Translations under genes and position numbers: made by a program | DNA from: an uncultured Clostridia bacterium | GTDB taxonomy: Bacteria; Bacillota; Clostridia; UBA1381; UBA9506 | Direction: 5' to 3' | Assembly (NCBI GenBank): GCA_934438075.1 | Contig: CAKSBF010000016.1 | Coordinates: 1 to 46,602 of the forward strand | Length of the DNA: 46,602 bases | The notes under the pieces: generated by a model | Told to the model about the DNA's origin: nothing | What the model saw: the letters and a program-made list of their open reading frames with translations, nothing else | Databases searched by the model: none | Shown: piece by piece, positions 33,794 to 43,280 of the stretch | How positions within the stretch are numbered: the stretch's first letter is position 1 | Layout of the letters: each line of letters opens with the position of its first letter

Positions 33794-34653
33794 TTTTTCG
33801 CCTCCCAAAGCTCCAGTCCCAGCGGCATGGCACATAATAAGAAATAGCTAAAAAATAAACTTATCCCCCAAAGATTAAAATTAATATACCCCATGCTTGG
33901 AAAATAAGAGAATTTCGCTGCGCCTGCCAAACAGCAGCACAAAACATAAACCGATAATAAAAACAAATATATCATAGCTAAGACATCTCGTTTCTGAAAA
34001 CGATAGATAGAAAATGCCGTCCGCCCCACAAGACCATAACCCCGACCTTTCATACTGTCAGCTGTCTCCACTGCATTTTCCAGCGCCCAAGTAAGCATAA
34101 TGGAAAAAATTTTAATTCCGTTTCGTACGCGTCCCATACACCCTTTTCCCGACCCATTGCATCCAATCGCCCTTTGCGATACGGAAATTACAGTCAGTTG
34201 ATGCCGAAATCGCGGTACAAACCGCAAGGTCATGGAAAAAACAAGGGAAAGCGATGGCGCCAGCCTACCAAACAAATAGATAATTTTATCACTTGTCATA
34301 ATTTCATTAAAACACGAAAACCAACAAATGACGCTGACAAGCATGACCCCTGCCGCTGCGCCGTATAACAGAGCTTCTGCCGTCAATGGGTTTCCGTTTG
34401 GAAAATAAGCAAGCACCGTTGTTCCTGCATGATTAAATAAGGCATTTATCAAAGCCGCAAGTATAAAAGCTAACAGAAGTACCGCGAACTGAAAGCGAAA
34501 CATACGGTCTCTCTTTACCTGTAACGCATAACCAAGGCTGAATGCCAGCGTAATCCCAAGAAAAAAGGGATGCATCATAAACATTGCAAATCCAATAACA
34601 AACGCAAAATATATAAAATTAACCGCCGGATGATATTCTCGAAATGCTCTCAT
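33781..34653 (-). CDS. ecfT: EcfT-type transmembrane coupling protein
   Basis: A 290-residue membrane protein with about six helices, the CbiQ/EcfT scaffold that couples the EcfA ATPases to the S component. The coupling-helix Arg-Gly motif is visible in DSMKGRGYGLVGR. The frame extends 21 codons further, but ATG 34653 follows GGTGGGGTG and lies just beyond the upstream stop codon, giving a family-like start (MRAFREYHPAVNFIYFAF). Third gene of the operon, overlapping the next gene. Confidence 0.9.
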   Translation of the reverse strand: MRAFREYHPAVNFIYFAFVIGFAMFMMHPFFLGITLAFSLGYALQVKRDRMFRFQFAVLLLAFILAALINALFNHAGTTVLAYFPNGNPLTAEALLYGAAAGVMLVSVICWFSCFNEIMTSDKIIYLFGRLAPSLSLVFSMTLRFVPRFRHQLTVISVSQRAIGCNGSGKGCMGRVRNGIKIFSIMLTWALENAVETADSMKGRGYGLVGRTAFSIYRFQKRDVLAMIYLFLLSVYVLCCCLAGAAKFSYFPSMGYINFNLWGISLFFSYFLLCAMPLGLELWEAKKWRL

Positions 34654-34654
34654 C

Positions 34655-35371
34655 TCACCCCACCGCCTCATTACCAACATCTCTGCCCAAGTCGCAGCTG
34701 TAAAACCACTCCACACGGTCGCCGCTCTTTAAAATATAATTGGAACAGCCCACTTGCGGAAAAATACCATTGACCGAATATACCCAACCGGAAAGTTCAC
34801 CGCAATCATATTCATAAAGATTTGCAATGCCCTCAATATAACTGCTGTGATAGGCCGGTGTATTAACAAATTCCATTTGTATTCCTGCATTGCGCAAGGT
34901 TCTCTGCAAAACGTCAAAAACACTTTCTCCCTCATGAAAGGTCACCTCAACAGGCGCGAGAATAATGCCGTTTTTCGGAACAAGACCCTTTTTCGCATCT
35001 TCTAAAGAATCCATATGGGTCAGAAGAGTCTTACAGCTGACGGATAACGTACAGCTGTCCTGCTTTTTTGTCGTCTCCGTCTGCTCCGGATAAGGTGTTG
35101 CCGGCTCCTGTTTTGATGGCTGTTCCGTTGTTTGCTGCGCCATATCTTGCGCCTTTTCCTCCAAAACAACTTCTTCCTTCGGCTGCTCTTCTCTTGTCTC
35201 CGTTTTTTCAATTGTGTATGCTGTTGCAGTCGGTACAGAGGTCTGCTGTGCTGCCGTTGGCCGGACTGTGCTCTCCGCATATTTTTGTGGTGAACCGCCC
35301 GATTGAAATGCGAAAGTCAATACACACAAAACAACCGCGGCAAGTGCAACCCATTTCCCATATCGTTTCAT
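34655..35371 (-). CDS. Membrane-anchored DUF4430 (transcobalamin C-terminal-like) protein
   Basis: A 238-residue surface protein: one N-terminal membrane anchor or uncleaved signal (about 7-24), a Pro/Thr/Glu/Gln-rich linker (about 28-105), then a C-terminal DUF4430 domain (about 107-232) with the typical VTFHEGESVFDVLQRTLRNAGIQMEF and YDCGELSGWVYSVNGIFPQVGCSNYILKSGDRVEW. DUF4430 is the beta domain of animal transcobalamin and intrinsic factor, which closes over cobalamin. Its ATG overlaps the preceding stop codon by four bases, implying coupled translation with the toroid protein that would supply the other half. Corrinoid binding is inferred. Confidence 0.85.
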   Translation of the reverse strand: MKRYGKWVALAAVVLCVLTFAFQSGGSPQKYAESTVRPTAAQQTSVPTATAYTIEKTETREEQPKEEVVLEEKAQDMAQQTTEQPSKQEPATPYPEQTETTKKQDSCTLSVSCKTLLTHMDSLEDAKKGLVPKNGIILAPVEVTFHEGESVFDVLQRTLRNAGIQMEFVNTPAYHSSYIEGIANLYEYDCGELSGWVYSVNGIFPQVGCSNYILKSGDRVEWFYSCDLGRDVGNEAVG

Positions 35372-36873
35372 ATTCCTTCCACTCCTGCGAAAACCATTAA
35401 ATTGTAAACCATGGCGGCAAGCTCGTCTCTATTTGCAATAGTCTTTGGCAACACATGATTGTTTTCCGAAGATAAAATGTTGTTTTGAACACAAAATGCC
35501 ATTGCTGACCTTGCCCACGCCGAAATTTCTTCGCCGTCCGAAAAGCGTGCTAATAATTCATCATTTGTCACATCTGAATTCGTTTCCCGATACAGTTGCG
35601 CCGAACGTGCCAGCATCACCGCTGCCTCCTCACGCGTAATCAATCCGTCCGGAAAAAATATTCCCTCCGACACGCCTGTTACAATTCCATTCTGATATGC
35701 CGCTGTCACGTAGGCAAAACTCCAGTGATTTTCCGGAACGTCAACAAAGCATATCTGCGGCTGAGATCTCAAACCCAAAGCTCTTACAACCATTGCGGCA
35801 AATTCCGCACGTGTTACTGCCGCCGTTGGATCAAATTGATTATCTTTTTTTCCGTTTACAACGCCGAGTTGATATAATTTTTCTATCTCTTTCCGATAAC
35901 GGTTATTTACAATATCATTAAAAACACTTTCCTCCTGCGCTACTACGTCTGTCATGTCATACAGGCTGTTTTGTCCTTGCTGTTGTCTTTGATATGCGCA
36001 CAAAGCATATAATGCCTGTTCCGTTGCCATCAAATCCGCATCCCCGTTTTTCAAGTGTGAAAAACCGCCGTTTTCCAGAGCGAAAGACAACAGGGCATCC
36101 AGCGCTGAAATTCCGTTTTGCACCAATCGTTCCCGAATGTTGACATTCATCGCGGCAAGCGCAGTCAAAACCTGGGCGCAGCTCTCCGAACTCTCATTGC
36201 CAAAACTGCCGTTTACCTTTTGATTTGCAGACAGATAGTCCAAAGCCCGTCCGGCAGCAGCTGCCACCTTTTCATCTGTACGATATTTTGCCAAGGCCGT
36301 GAGAGCCATTGCAGTAAGATCCACATCTGATTCGCCATCTGCTGCCAACGAAAACCCACCGTCTGTATGTTGACGCGAAAGAATAAAGTCTACATATTTT
36401 TGACGTGTCGCCTGCTCCTCCGCACCCTCACAAACGGGAATCTCATAACTTTTGCAGTCCAGAGCAAGAAGCGCATATATTGCCCCGTTTGTGCCCTGTT
36501 GTATTGTTTTCCGATAATCGCCGAGCGGAACAAGTAAATTATATCCGCATACATTTTGCGGATTCTTTCCAATGGCTGACAACGCGAGTATCACACGGGA
36601 ATATTCCGTATATTTTTTCCGATGAAGTATGCCGGCATTTTGCACCACCGTATTACATACATTTTCATAATATTTTTCAAAATATTCACTTTCCGCCGCG
36701 CCGCCGCGTGCGAGTCCCAATACCGTCCATTCTCCCCCCATGCCGGAAACTGTTGGCTCAGAAACGGTTTGCATCAGATATGCCGCTGTCTTTTCTATCT
36801 GCCGTCTAACATCAGAATCCTCTGCAAAAACGCAACATGCGGAAGAAACGAAAATGCAGACGGACACAAACAT
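35368..36873 (-). CDS. SLH-anchored alpha/alpha-toroid (prenyltransferase-repeat) surface protein
   Basis: A 501-residue secreted protein: signal peptide ending near VFA, an alpha/alpha toroid of terpene-cyclase/prenyltransferase-type repeats (about 25-300; DVDLTAMALTALAKY, ESCAQVLTALAAM, DADLMATEQALYALCAY), then three SLH repeats (about 330-500; ITREEAAVMLARSA, WARSAMAFCVQNNILSS) that bind cell-wall polymer. The toroid is the alpha-domain fold of intrinsic factor/transcobalamin. The Asp-rich active site of true cyclases is not obvious. ATG 36873 lacks an n-region for the signal peptide and its RBS is far; a CTG at 36891, six bases after GGAGGG, would add LKKIIC and may be the real start. First gene of the operon. 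Confidence 0.87.
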   Translation of the reverse strand: MFVSVCIFVSSACCVFAEDSDVRRQIEKTAAYLMQTVSEPTVSGMGGEWTVLGLARGGAAESEYFEKYYENVCNTVVQNAGILHRKKYTEYSRVILALSAIGKNPQNVCGYNLLVPLGDYRKTIQQGTNGAIYALLALDCKSYEIPVCEGAEEQATRQKYVDFILSRQHTDGGFSLAADGESDVDLTAMALTALAKYRTDEKVAAAAGRALDYLSANQKVNGSFGNESSESCAQVLTALAAMNVNIRERLVQNGISALDALLSFALENGGFSHLKNGDADLMATEQALYALCAYQRQQQGQNSLYDMTDVVAQEESVFNDIVNNRYRKEIEKLYQLGVVNGKKDNQFDPTAAVTRAEFAAMVVRALGLRSQPQICFVDVPENHWSFAYVTAAYQNGIVTGVSEGIFFPDGLITREEAAVMLARSAQLYRETNSDVTNDELLARFSDGEEISAWARSAMAFCVQNNILSSENNHVLPKTIANRDELAAMVYNLMVFAGVEGI

Positions 36874-36947
36874 ACATATTATCTTCTTCAGAAAAATCCC
36901 TCCAGAATAAATGTTTGCAAAATTTACAGAAAACTTTCCATAGCTAC

Positions 36948-36976
36948 AATATAGCGTAAAATCCGCATGCTGTCAA
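36948..36976 (-). promoter_or_regulatory. Promoter of the toroid-DUF4430-ECF operon
   Basis: Minus-strand TTGACA (36971-36976), 17 bp, TATATT (36948-36953); start near 36941, leader ~50-65 nt. That is too short for a cobalamin riboswitch, and no B12-box-like sequence is seen. Confidence 0.8.
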
Positions 36977-37013
36977 GTAGCCGACCATATTTTGCCGCTT
37001 GAAACTCCTAAAA

Positions 37014-37049
37014 ATAATAGAAAAAGTGCGACAAAATGACAGCGCACTT
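37014..37049 (-). terminator. Terminator after the GH88 gene
   Basis: AAGTGCG pairs with CGCACTT around a 12-base loop, followed on the minus strand by TTTCTATTATTTTT. It separates the uronate locus from the ECF operon. Confidence 0.75.
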
Positions 37050-37080
37050 CATCACACTTTTCATATTAAAGCAACAAATT

Positions 37081-38265
37081 TTACCAGTAGCTTTTCCAAT
37101 CTCTGGTCGCACGAATTAAGCTCTCTAAATAGTAATAATCACCGTAGCTGATACAAGTATCAATATCCTCACCCTGCGGTTTTGCCCCCGTGCTGTGTGC
37201 CAGCAGGCCTTCTTCTTCAGCCTCATACGGCACTGCACAATCGGAAACCATGGCATGAAGCATATTTGCTGCATCTTCCAAATAACGCTGCATATGGACG
37301 TTGTCCTCCGGTAAATGCTTTGCCATCTCCAAAATACCGCAGACCGCAATCGCCGCCGCTGAGCTGTCTCGCGGTTCCTCATCGCCTTGATTGTAAATAA
37401 AATCCCAATAAGGAATATAGTCAGCCGGCAGGTGCTCCACAAAATAATCCGTCACCTTGTAAAAAGGCTCTAAAAGAGATTCATCTTTTGTATAGCCATA
37501 CGCCAGCGCCAAGCCATACACAACCCATGCCTGTCCACGACTCCAGCAGGAGTCATCCCCGGCTCCCTGCCAGGTCAACCCGCGAATCATTTCGCCGGTA
37601 TGATTATCCATCAGCACATGATGATAAGTGGTACCGTTTTCGCGCATTGCATAGCGCAGTGTCGTTTGAATATGCGCCTCCGCCTTCTTGCGGTAACTCT
37701 CATCACCCGTTTCTTCTGCTGCCCAAAACAGAAGCGGAAGATTTAACATTGTATCTACAATGAAGCGATAAAAGTTCTTATCTTCATCAATCTCCGAAAG
37801 CATACTTTGAATAAAGTTTCCTTTGTAGCGGAAACGTCTGGACAAAGAATATGCTGCCAGCTCAGCCGCTTTTTTAGCAGTGGGATTTCCTGTTAATATG
37901 TAGCCTGCCACACAGGAGGGAGTATATAAAAATCCGGTATCGTGATGCCAGTCAATATTATTATTTTCTACCACACGTTTGTAAAAATCATCCACATATT
38001 TATCTGCAACGATTCGATATTCTTCATCACCCGTTGCCTCATAAGAAAGCCAAAGCTGTCCGGGGAAAAAACCCTCTTCCCAAAAGCAGTTGCGTACATC
38101 CGCCTGCGGAACAGCCTGATAGTGACCGTCTTGATAACAACAAGGATATAAATCCCCGCTGCCAAACTTTTTCAAATTACGTTTTACCGTTTTGGCAGCA
38201 GTTTCAATCGCCCGCTCCAGCTCCGGTTTTAAATTTTGATAATGCTCTGCCAATATATAAGCCAT
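37081..38265 (-). CDS. GH88 unsaturated glucuronyl hydrolase
   Basis: A 394-residue cytosolic alpha/alpha-barrel enzyme of GH88. It removes the 4,5-unsaturated uronic acid left at the non-reducing end by polysaccharide lyases, by hydrating the double bond. The two essential aspartates fit D109 (WHHDTGF) and D171 (VDTMLNLPLLFWA); GTTYHH and WSRGQAWVVYGLALAY are family blocks. Last gene of the locus, 24 bases after the AraC regulator. It is the natural partner of the heparinase II/III-like lyase at 40535. GH105 rhamnogalacturonyl hydrolase is the main alternative. Confidence 0.88.
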   Translation of the reverse strand: MAYILAEHYQNLKPELERAIETAAKTVKRNLKKFGSGDLYPCCYQDGHYQAVPQADVRNCFWEEGFFPGQLWLSYEATGDEEYRIVADKYVDDFYKRVVENNNIDWHHDTGFLYTPSCVAGYILTGNPTAKKAAELAAYSLSRRFRYKGNFIQSMLSEIDEDKNFYRFIVDTMLNLPLLFWAAEETGDESYRKKAEAHIQTTLRYAMRENGTTYHHVLMDNHTGEMIRGLTWQGAGDDSCWSRGQAWVVYGLALAYGYTKDESLLEPFYKVTDYFVEHLPADYIPYWDFIYNQGDEEPRDSSAAAIAVCGILEMAKHLPEDNVHMQRYLEDAANMLHAMVSDCAVPYEAEEEGLLAHSTGAKPQGEDIDTCISYGDYYYLESLIRATRDWKSYW

Positions 38266-38289
38266 TTTATAATTCCTTTCCCTTAATCG

Positions 38290-40509
38290 TTAATTTCTCT
38301 TATGCGTATCCCGATATGCACCCGGTGTCATTTTCGTGGTCCGTTTAAAATTCTTAATAAAGGTCGAACTGTCCACATAACCGGTACGCTGTGCAATCTC
38401 GCTAATACTCAGCTCCGATTCCTCCAAAAGCTGTTTCGCCCGCTCCATACGCTTCGTCGTCAAATAATCGCTGAAATTGCAGCCAATTTGCTCTTTAAAA
38501 ATTTTGCTGACATAAGAAACAGTTATCCCATATACTGATGAAAGTGTTTTCAGCGACAAGTCTGTTTCCTGATAATTTGCATCTACGTAGTTCATCAGCT
38601 TTAAGCCCAACGCTTTCAAGTGACGATTTTCCTCCGTACCAACTGCATTCTCACACACCTGCCGGAACATATGCTTCACCGTCTTTTCTATCTCATCCAT
38701 ATCTTGCGAATAAAAAACTGTGTCAAGTTCTGCATTTTCCAAAATGCCGCTAATATTCATTCTGTCAGCACATTTAAACAATGTACCGAGCAAATTGAAC
38801 ACTAAAATTCGCAGTAATACGGAACTAGCACGCTTATGTGCCGTAATCAGCCTTCCCACAAATTCTTCCGCAGCGTCTGCTGCTCCGGACATTACCATAC
38901 TCATTAATTCATTTTCCTGTTCCTGTAAATATCCGTAACGCAGGCCTTCTGTTTCTCCTCTGTCATTTTGTGAGAGTCTGAGCAGTGACTTGTAGTCATA
39001 GCGATTTAAAAGTTTATGCACCGATACACGAATACCCTCTACACTGTGACAAATATCCCCCACATCAAATTCTGTTTCAATGTCCAAAATAGAACGTATA
39101 AATTCTGCCAAAACATCGCAGATATTAGTTGCCTCTTCCTTAAAATTTGCCCCAAAGTTTCCTGTAAAAAGAAACATAACACGGTTCCAGTTATAGTCAA
39201 TAAAATACCAATTTGCCGTATCCACCAAATCACCCAAGATATTCTGAATCGCATATTTGACCAGCTCAGGTTTTTCATCCGGCGCAATGTTAAAGGTTCC
39301 CAGCACAACCATGAAATCCGCAGCATTTAAGTCAACGCCCATCTCCTGCAGAGCTGTCTTTGATCGTTCCACATATTCCGAGCGATCATGCAAAAGATTA
39401 ATAAACAAACGGTTTCTATCCATATCGTTCTTTACCGAAACCAACAAATCCATACGGCTGTTTTTGCGGGACATTGCCTTCAAACCATCCAACAGCGAAT
39501 TCCAGTCAAACACTTTTCCCGAACGGTTTTTTTCGTCTAAGAACTCATATATCGTTTCACTCCTGCGCGCCATTTTCCGAGAAGCAGAATAAATATAAAT
39601 TCCGCCCCCCAAAAGCACAGCAGCAGCATAAATGCTGGAAAACAGGAAAATTTTGTTTGCTGTCTGAGAGGCATGACTGCCGTTATCCACCAGAATATAA
39701 CGCAAATTTCCCGTGTCGGAAGTAGTTCTGCAAACCAAAGCACCGCCCTCATGCGAATAACCATCGGCCAAGCTTAAATATTTTTGCAGAACATTCTCAT
39801 GCTCTTCACTGGTTTGATAGATAAGTTCATTATTTTTATTAAAAATAAATAATTTAACCGCATTCGTCCTATATTGTTTCTCCAGATTTTGCTGAACGAA
39901 AATACCTTTATCCAAAATAAACGAAATCGTTCCCTTTCCATTTCCTCCCAACGGATAAGACTGGCGGTATTCGACAATACCGTTCTCTGTCAGCCCGCTG
40001 AATTCACCAACCGCTGTATAGTAATAATCAAAGCAATCCTCACCTAATTTGCGTTTCCACGTTTCATACTGCCCCTGTTTGACGTACGTGCGGAAAAAAT
40101 CCTGCGGAGAATAGCGATATCCCTTAAAGAAAATGAGATCGGCAGAACGCGCATATACGTAAAATCCTTCACAAAAATCGTGTGTGCCGACCTCCTTCGC
40201 CAATTCAGCTGCCAAGACAGTCGTACGGTATATGTCCTCCGAAGAAGAGGAATCATACGATTCCAGCTCCAACAGGGAACGGTTTTGGGCAATCCTCATT
40301 GCGGTCCGACGCAGAAAAAGCAGATTACGGTCTACCAGCTCCTGTGTTTGCTTCAGCTGCAGAAAACTGCTCTCTTCATTTTGCGAAACGGAGAAGCGAA
40401 CGGCATACTGAAGAAGGCACACGCTTACAATAAACGGCACCATTAAAATCAACAGCAAAGCCGAAACATAATTAATAACGATTCGGTTCTTAAAAATAAA
40501 ATGTTTCAC
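38290..40509 (-). CDS. Membrane-bound AraC-family regulator with sensor domain
   Basis: A 739-residue protein: first membrane helix (about 12-34), an extracytoplasmic sensor of Cache type (about 40-285), a second helix (about 290-312), a cytoplasmic region (about 330-620), and a C-terminal AraC DNA-binding domain with two helix-turn-helices (LKTLSSVYGITVSYVSKIFKEQIGCNFSDYL and ISEIAQRTGYVDSSTFIKNFKRTTKMTPGAYR). Such YesN-like one-protein sensors commonly control carbohydrate ABC transporter and lyase genes. GTG 40509 has GGAG eight bases upstream, 25 bases after the lyase gene. The paired operator at 44904-45008 is a candidate target. Confidence 0.9.
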   Translation of the reverse strand: MKHFIFKNRIVINYVSALLLILMVPFIVSVCLLQYAVRFSVSQNEESSFLQLKQTQELVDRNLLFLRRTAMRIAQNRSLLELESYDSSSSEDIYRTTVLAAELAKEVGTHDFCEGFYVYARSADLIFFKGYRYSPQDFFRTYVKQGQYETWKRKLGEDCFDYYYTAVGEFSGLTENGIVEYRQSYPLGGNGKGTISFILDKGIFVQQNLEKQYRTNAVKLFIFNKNNELIYQTSEEHENVLQKYLSLADGYSHEGGALVCRTTSDTGNLRYILVDNGSHASQTANKIFLFSSIYAAAVLLGGGIYIYSASRKMARRSETIYEFLDEKNRSGKVFDWNSLLDGLKAMSRKNSRMDLLVSVKNDMDRNRLFINLLHDRSEYVERSKTALQEMGVDLNAADFMVVLGTFNIAPDEKPELVKYAIQNILGDLVDTANWYFIDYNWNRVMFLFTGNFGANFKEEATNICDVLAEFIRSILDIETEFDVGDICHSVEGIRVSVHKLLNRYDYKSLLRLSQNDRGETEGLRYGYLQEQENELMSMVMSGAADAAEEFVGRLITAHKRASSVLLRILVFNLLGTLFKCADRMNISGILENAELDTVFYSQDMDEIEKTVKHMFRQVCENAVGTEENRHLKALGLKLMNYVDANYQETDLSLKTLSSVYGITVSYVSKIFKEQIGCNFSDYLTTKRMERAKQLLEESELSISEIAQRTGYVDSSTFIKNFKRTTKMTPGAYRDTHKRN

Positions 40510-40534
40510 GCCATCTTCTCCGTTTCTCTACAAT

Positions 40535-43195
40535 TTAATACTTTGAAACCTCATAAGGTTTGAGGCTTTCCGTTATGTAGTCTCTCCCCTCTTCCCACGC
40601 CGTTGCACGCAGCAAAATGGGCTGATCTCCCGTTTCAAAATAAACGGTCAGCAGATTGGAAATAATGCCTCCCTGCAATTGATCAAATGGTGCAGGTGAA
40701 GTTTCCAGAGGTAAAGACATGCCCTTGCGCAGCACAAATGGGATGTTTGCATCAAACTGAATATGCAGTTTTCTATCTCCCGGTGCTGTTAAAATAACCG
40801 TATTATCAGCCATTTCCACAGCTCTCGGGTCCGTCAGCCCAATATCCGCAAAGGTGTGCCAAAACCAATAAACTTTATCGCCGCTATGCATTGGCACGAT
40901 TTCATCCTGAACAGTAAATACGCTGCGGTTTTCTTTTAATTCATAATACCGTTTCGCATCTTTTACCTGTCCCCGATACGCCGACTCCATATTGACCCGA
41001 TACAAAACCTGCTCCTTTTCCAGTTTCAAAACTTCTACCTTTGCCTGCCCGATGGATTGCTGTCCCAGGCTTCTGTCCGGGTTGATAACATACACATTGT
41101 GTCCCTCTGCACGTGCGACATAATAGTCGTCATGTCCGCGAAGCTGATACTGACTGCCGGGCGCACAATAAATCTTGTCATCAAGTCCCATTTCTTTGGC
41201 AAAGCGAAAGCCTAACAATTCATATTCAAAGCTGCCCAAATCTGCATGACTGTGTTCTAATGTATTATCTCCGGCATGAACGGACAGAACTGCATCTTCT
41301 TTTCCCCAGCCTCCGCGCGAAATGGCAGACTGTGTGCTCTCATATAAATAATCTAAGTCAAAATCTGCCGTATCGCTCGCCTTGTCGTCATACCAAAGCA
41401 TATCTGTAAAGGTCGGATCACTTTTATCCTTCGAGGCAATCTGCATGTGGCGCATACATTGAATGCCATGATCCTGAAACCTTCTTGCCCACCACAAAGT
41501 ATAGGCCGTATTCAGCCGCAAACTGGTCGGCACGTCACCCTGCGAAAAGGTTCCCACACTTGTCATCAAGGTAAAAGGAATCTGATAGCTGTGTTGTGAA
41601 CCGGCAGCCGTATCCAAACGGAAAGCCGTCCCAAAAGTGCTCTCCAGTGCCTGAAAGCCAAATACCAGATAATTCCATGAATAAGCCGCATATCCCAAAC
41701 CTTCAAACAATTCCCCATCCGGGGCCAAATACAGTAAGGCATATTCCAAACTCTGAGCAGCCTTTTCCAATACATCGGCACAAATATCCGTCTCATATTC
41801 TCCAAAAAGAACACATGCAGCAAATATAATGCCGCTGTTTGGAATAGAATTCCAATTGGTACGGCGAATAACCCAAGGCCAGAGGGCTTCATCACCATGT
41901 CCGTAATACAAATCAAGCGCAGGCTGAAAACCTTTTTCTACCATGGCGTACGCCATGATTTCCCGCTCCTGCGGCGTAAATTCATCATATAAAAAATCAT
42001 AAGCAAGACCCAGGCTGATTAAAGCACGTGAGGTCATCAAAAAGAAATGATCACCACACCAGTTTTCCAATCCAGCCATGGCTAAAACATGTTCCTTTAA
42101 GCGCTCCAGATAACTGCGGTCATTTTTTACCCGATATGCCCAGTAAAGCGCCATAATCTCATCGTAGTCTACAATTGCCGTTACAAAGCAAGACTGTGTC
42201 CTGTCACGATCCAGCTTATACTGCACCGGTTTTTTCATCACGCCGTCGGCACGCTCTACCAATTTATCGGAGAGCCACTTTGCCTCCTTGTCTGTTTTTG
42301 CCAGCTGCAAAGCACGCTCCACCTCTGCCTGTGTACCTAGACAGCGAGGACGAACCCGCTTGCGAAACCGCTTTTTAAACTCTGCCGCCTTAGGACGGTC
42401 AAACTCTAAAAGCCGCATCATAAACTGTCCCTGTTTTTGATACTTCGTCTCCGCATAATCATACGGCAGGTCCGAAATCACACCAAGTCCAAAACGGTTA
42501 GTGTAGCTATAAGCCCCCAAACTTTCAGCAAGCTTTGACAGTTCAATATAGGAGCCTTCGCCTTCAAACTTTCTGCCAAACAAGTTCTCGGCTGTTTTCA
42601 GCGGAACCCAAAGCTTTTTCTCTTTCCTGATTACTGTTTCCTCTGCACGATATTTCGCGTCATAAATCCAAAGTGCATCGCTGTCCTGCGCGAAGCACAC
42701 TGCACCATGAAACAGCTTTCGGCACGGCTCATAATCACCTAAATACGGACTCGGATGCTCTGACGTGGTTTCATCGACTCTGACAAAGCTGTCCGTTCTC
42801 GCATCCAATTGTGCCGGAACAACTCCATGAATGTGTTTTCCCAGCAAAAATTGATCCTCTTCCTCCTGCGTCACCGTTGCAAAATCCCGATAAAGTGCCA
42901 ATTCTATTCTGTCCGGTTTCTCCGAAATGACAAGAGCGTCGCTCGTTAAATCAAAAGGCAGTACATCAGGATAAATTGTGACCTCCTGAGCCGTCATCGC
43001 CGTCAATCTGCCCTCCGAATACGCACGAATCAGAAGTACACATTCCTTATCTATCATCAAATTGGTAAACGCCACATTCATTTTTACACTGTCTCCGGCT
43101 GACAGCTGCTGCGCCTCCGTAATCTGTTCATTATCTCTCCAAAGACCCCAGCGTTTTACTTCATAGCGCTCGGGCGTTGTATTAAAGCGAATCAA
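40535..43195 (-). CDS. Heparinase II/III-family polysaccharide lyase
   Basis: An 886-residue protein. An N-terminal beta domain (about 1-105) resembles the C-terminal domain of the secreted protein at 45050. Then come an alpha/alpha toroid (about 270-560) with the conserved TNWNSIPNSGIIFAACVL segment, and a C-terminal beta-sandwich with the catalytic-type His motif EHSHADLGSFEYELLG (about 648). The family cleaves uronic-acid polysaccharides (heparin/heparan sulfate, alginate oligomers) by beta-elimination; substrate cannot be told here. No signal peptide is visible, suggesting cytosolic action on imported oligosaccharides. TTG 43195 with GGAGGG seven bases upstream is the best start. Confidence 0.88.
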   Translation of the reverse strand: MIRFNTTPERYEVKRWGLWRDNEQITEAQQLSAGDSVKMNVAFTNLMIDKECVLLIRAYSEGRLTAMTAQEVTIYPDVLPFDLTSDALVISEKPDRIELALYRDFATVTQEEEDQFLLGKHIHGVVPAQLDARTDSFVRVDETTSEHPSPYLGDYEPCRKLFHGAVCFAQDSDALWIYDAKYRAEETVIRKEKKLWVPLKTAENLFGRKFEGEGSYIELSKLAESLGAYSYTNRFGLGVISDLPYDYAETKYQKQGQFMMRLLEFDRPKAAEFKKRFRKRVRPRCLGTQAEVERALQLAKTDKEAKWLSDKLVERADGVMKKPVQYKLDRDRTQSCFVTAIVDYDEIMALYWAYRVKNDRSYLERLKEHVLAMAGLENWCGDHFFLMTSRALISLGLAYDFLYDEFTPQEREIMAYAMVEKGFQPALDLYYGHGDEALWPWVIRRTNWNSIPNSGIIFAACVLFGEYETDICADVLEKAAQSLEYALLYLAPDGELFEGLGYAAYSWNYLVFGFQALESTFGTAFRLDTAAGSQHSYQIPFTLMTSVGTFSQGDVPTSLRLNTAYTLWWARRFQDHGIQCMRHMQIASKDKSDPTFTDMLWYDDKASDTADFDLDYLYESTQSAISRGGWGKEDAVLSVHAGDNTLEHSHADLGSFEYELLGFRFAKEMGLDDKIYCAPGSQYQLRGHDDYYVARAEGHNVYVINPDRSLGQQSIGQAKVEVLKLEKEQVLYRVNMESAYRGQVKDAKRYYELKENRSVFTVQDEIVPMHSGDKVYWFWHTFADIGLTDPRAVEMADNTVILTAPGDRKLHIQFDANIPFVLRKGMSLPLETSPAPFDQLQGGIISNLLTVYFETGDQPILLRATAWEEGRDYITESLKPYEVSKY

Positions 43196-43235
43196 ACAAG
43201 TTCCCTCCAAACCATATGGGAATATTTTTTAATAT

Positions 43236-43264
43236 GGCGCCGCACCTTTTGTTCGTGCGGCGCC
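43236..43264 (-). repeat. Very stable hairpin between lipoprotein and lyase genes
   Basis: GGCGCCGCAC (43236-43245) pairs perfectly with GTGCGGCGCC (43255-43264). No T run follows in the minus direction, so it is probably not a strong terminator. It may stabilise the upstream solute-binding-protein message, which is often needed in excess. Confidence 0.65.
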
Positions 43265-43280
43265 TCTGTTTCTGCATTTG

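Noticed and set aside
36874..37080. Cobalamin riboswitch upstream of the inferred corrinoid operon
   Set aside because: The promoter leaves only a ~50-65 nt leader and no B12-box-like segment is seen. This weakens, but does not exclude, a cobalamin role.
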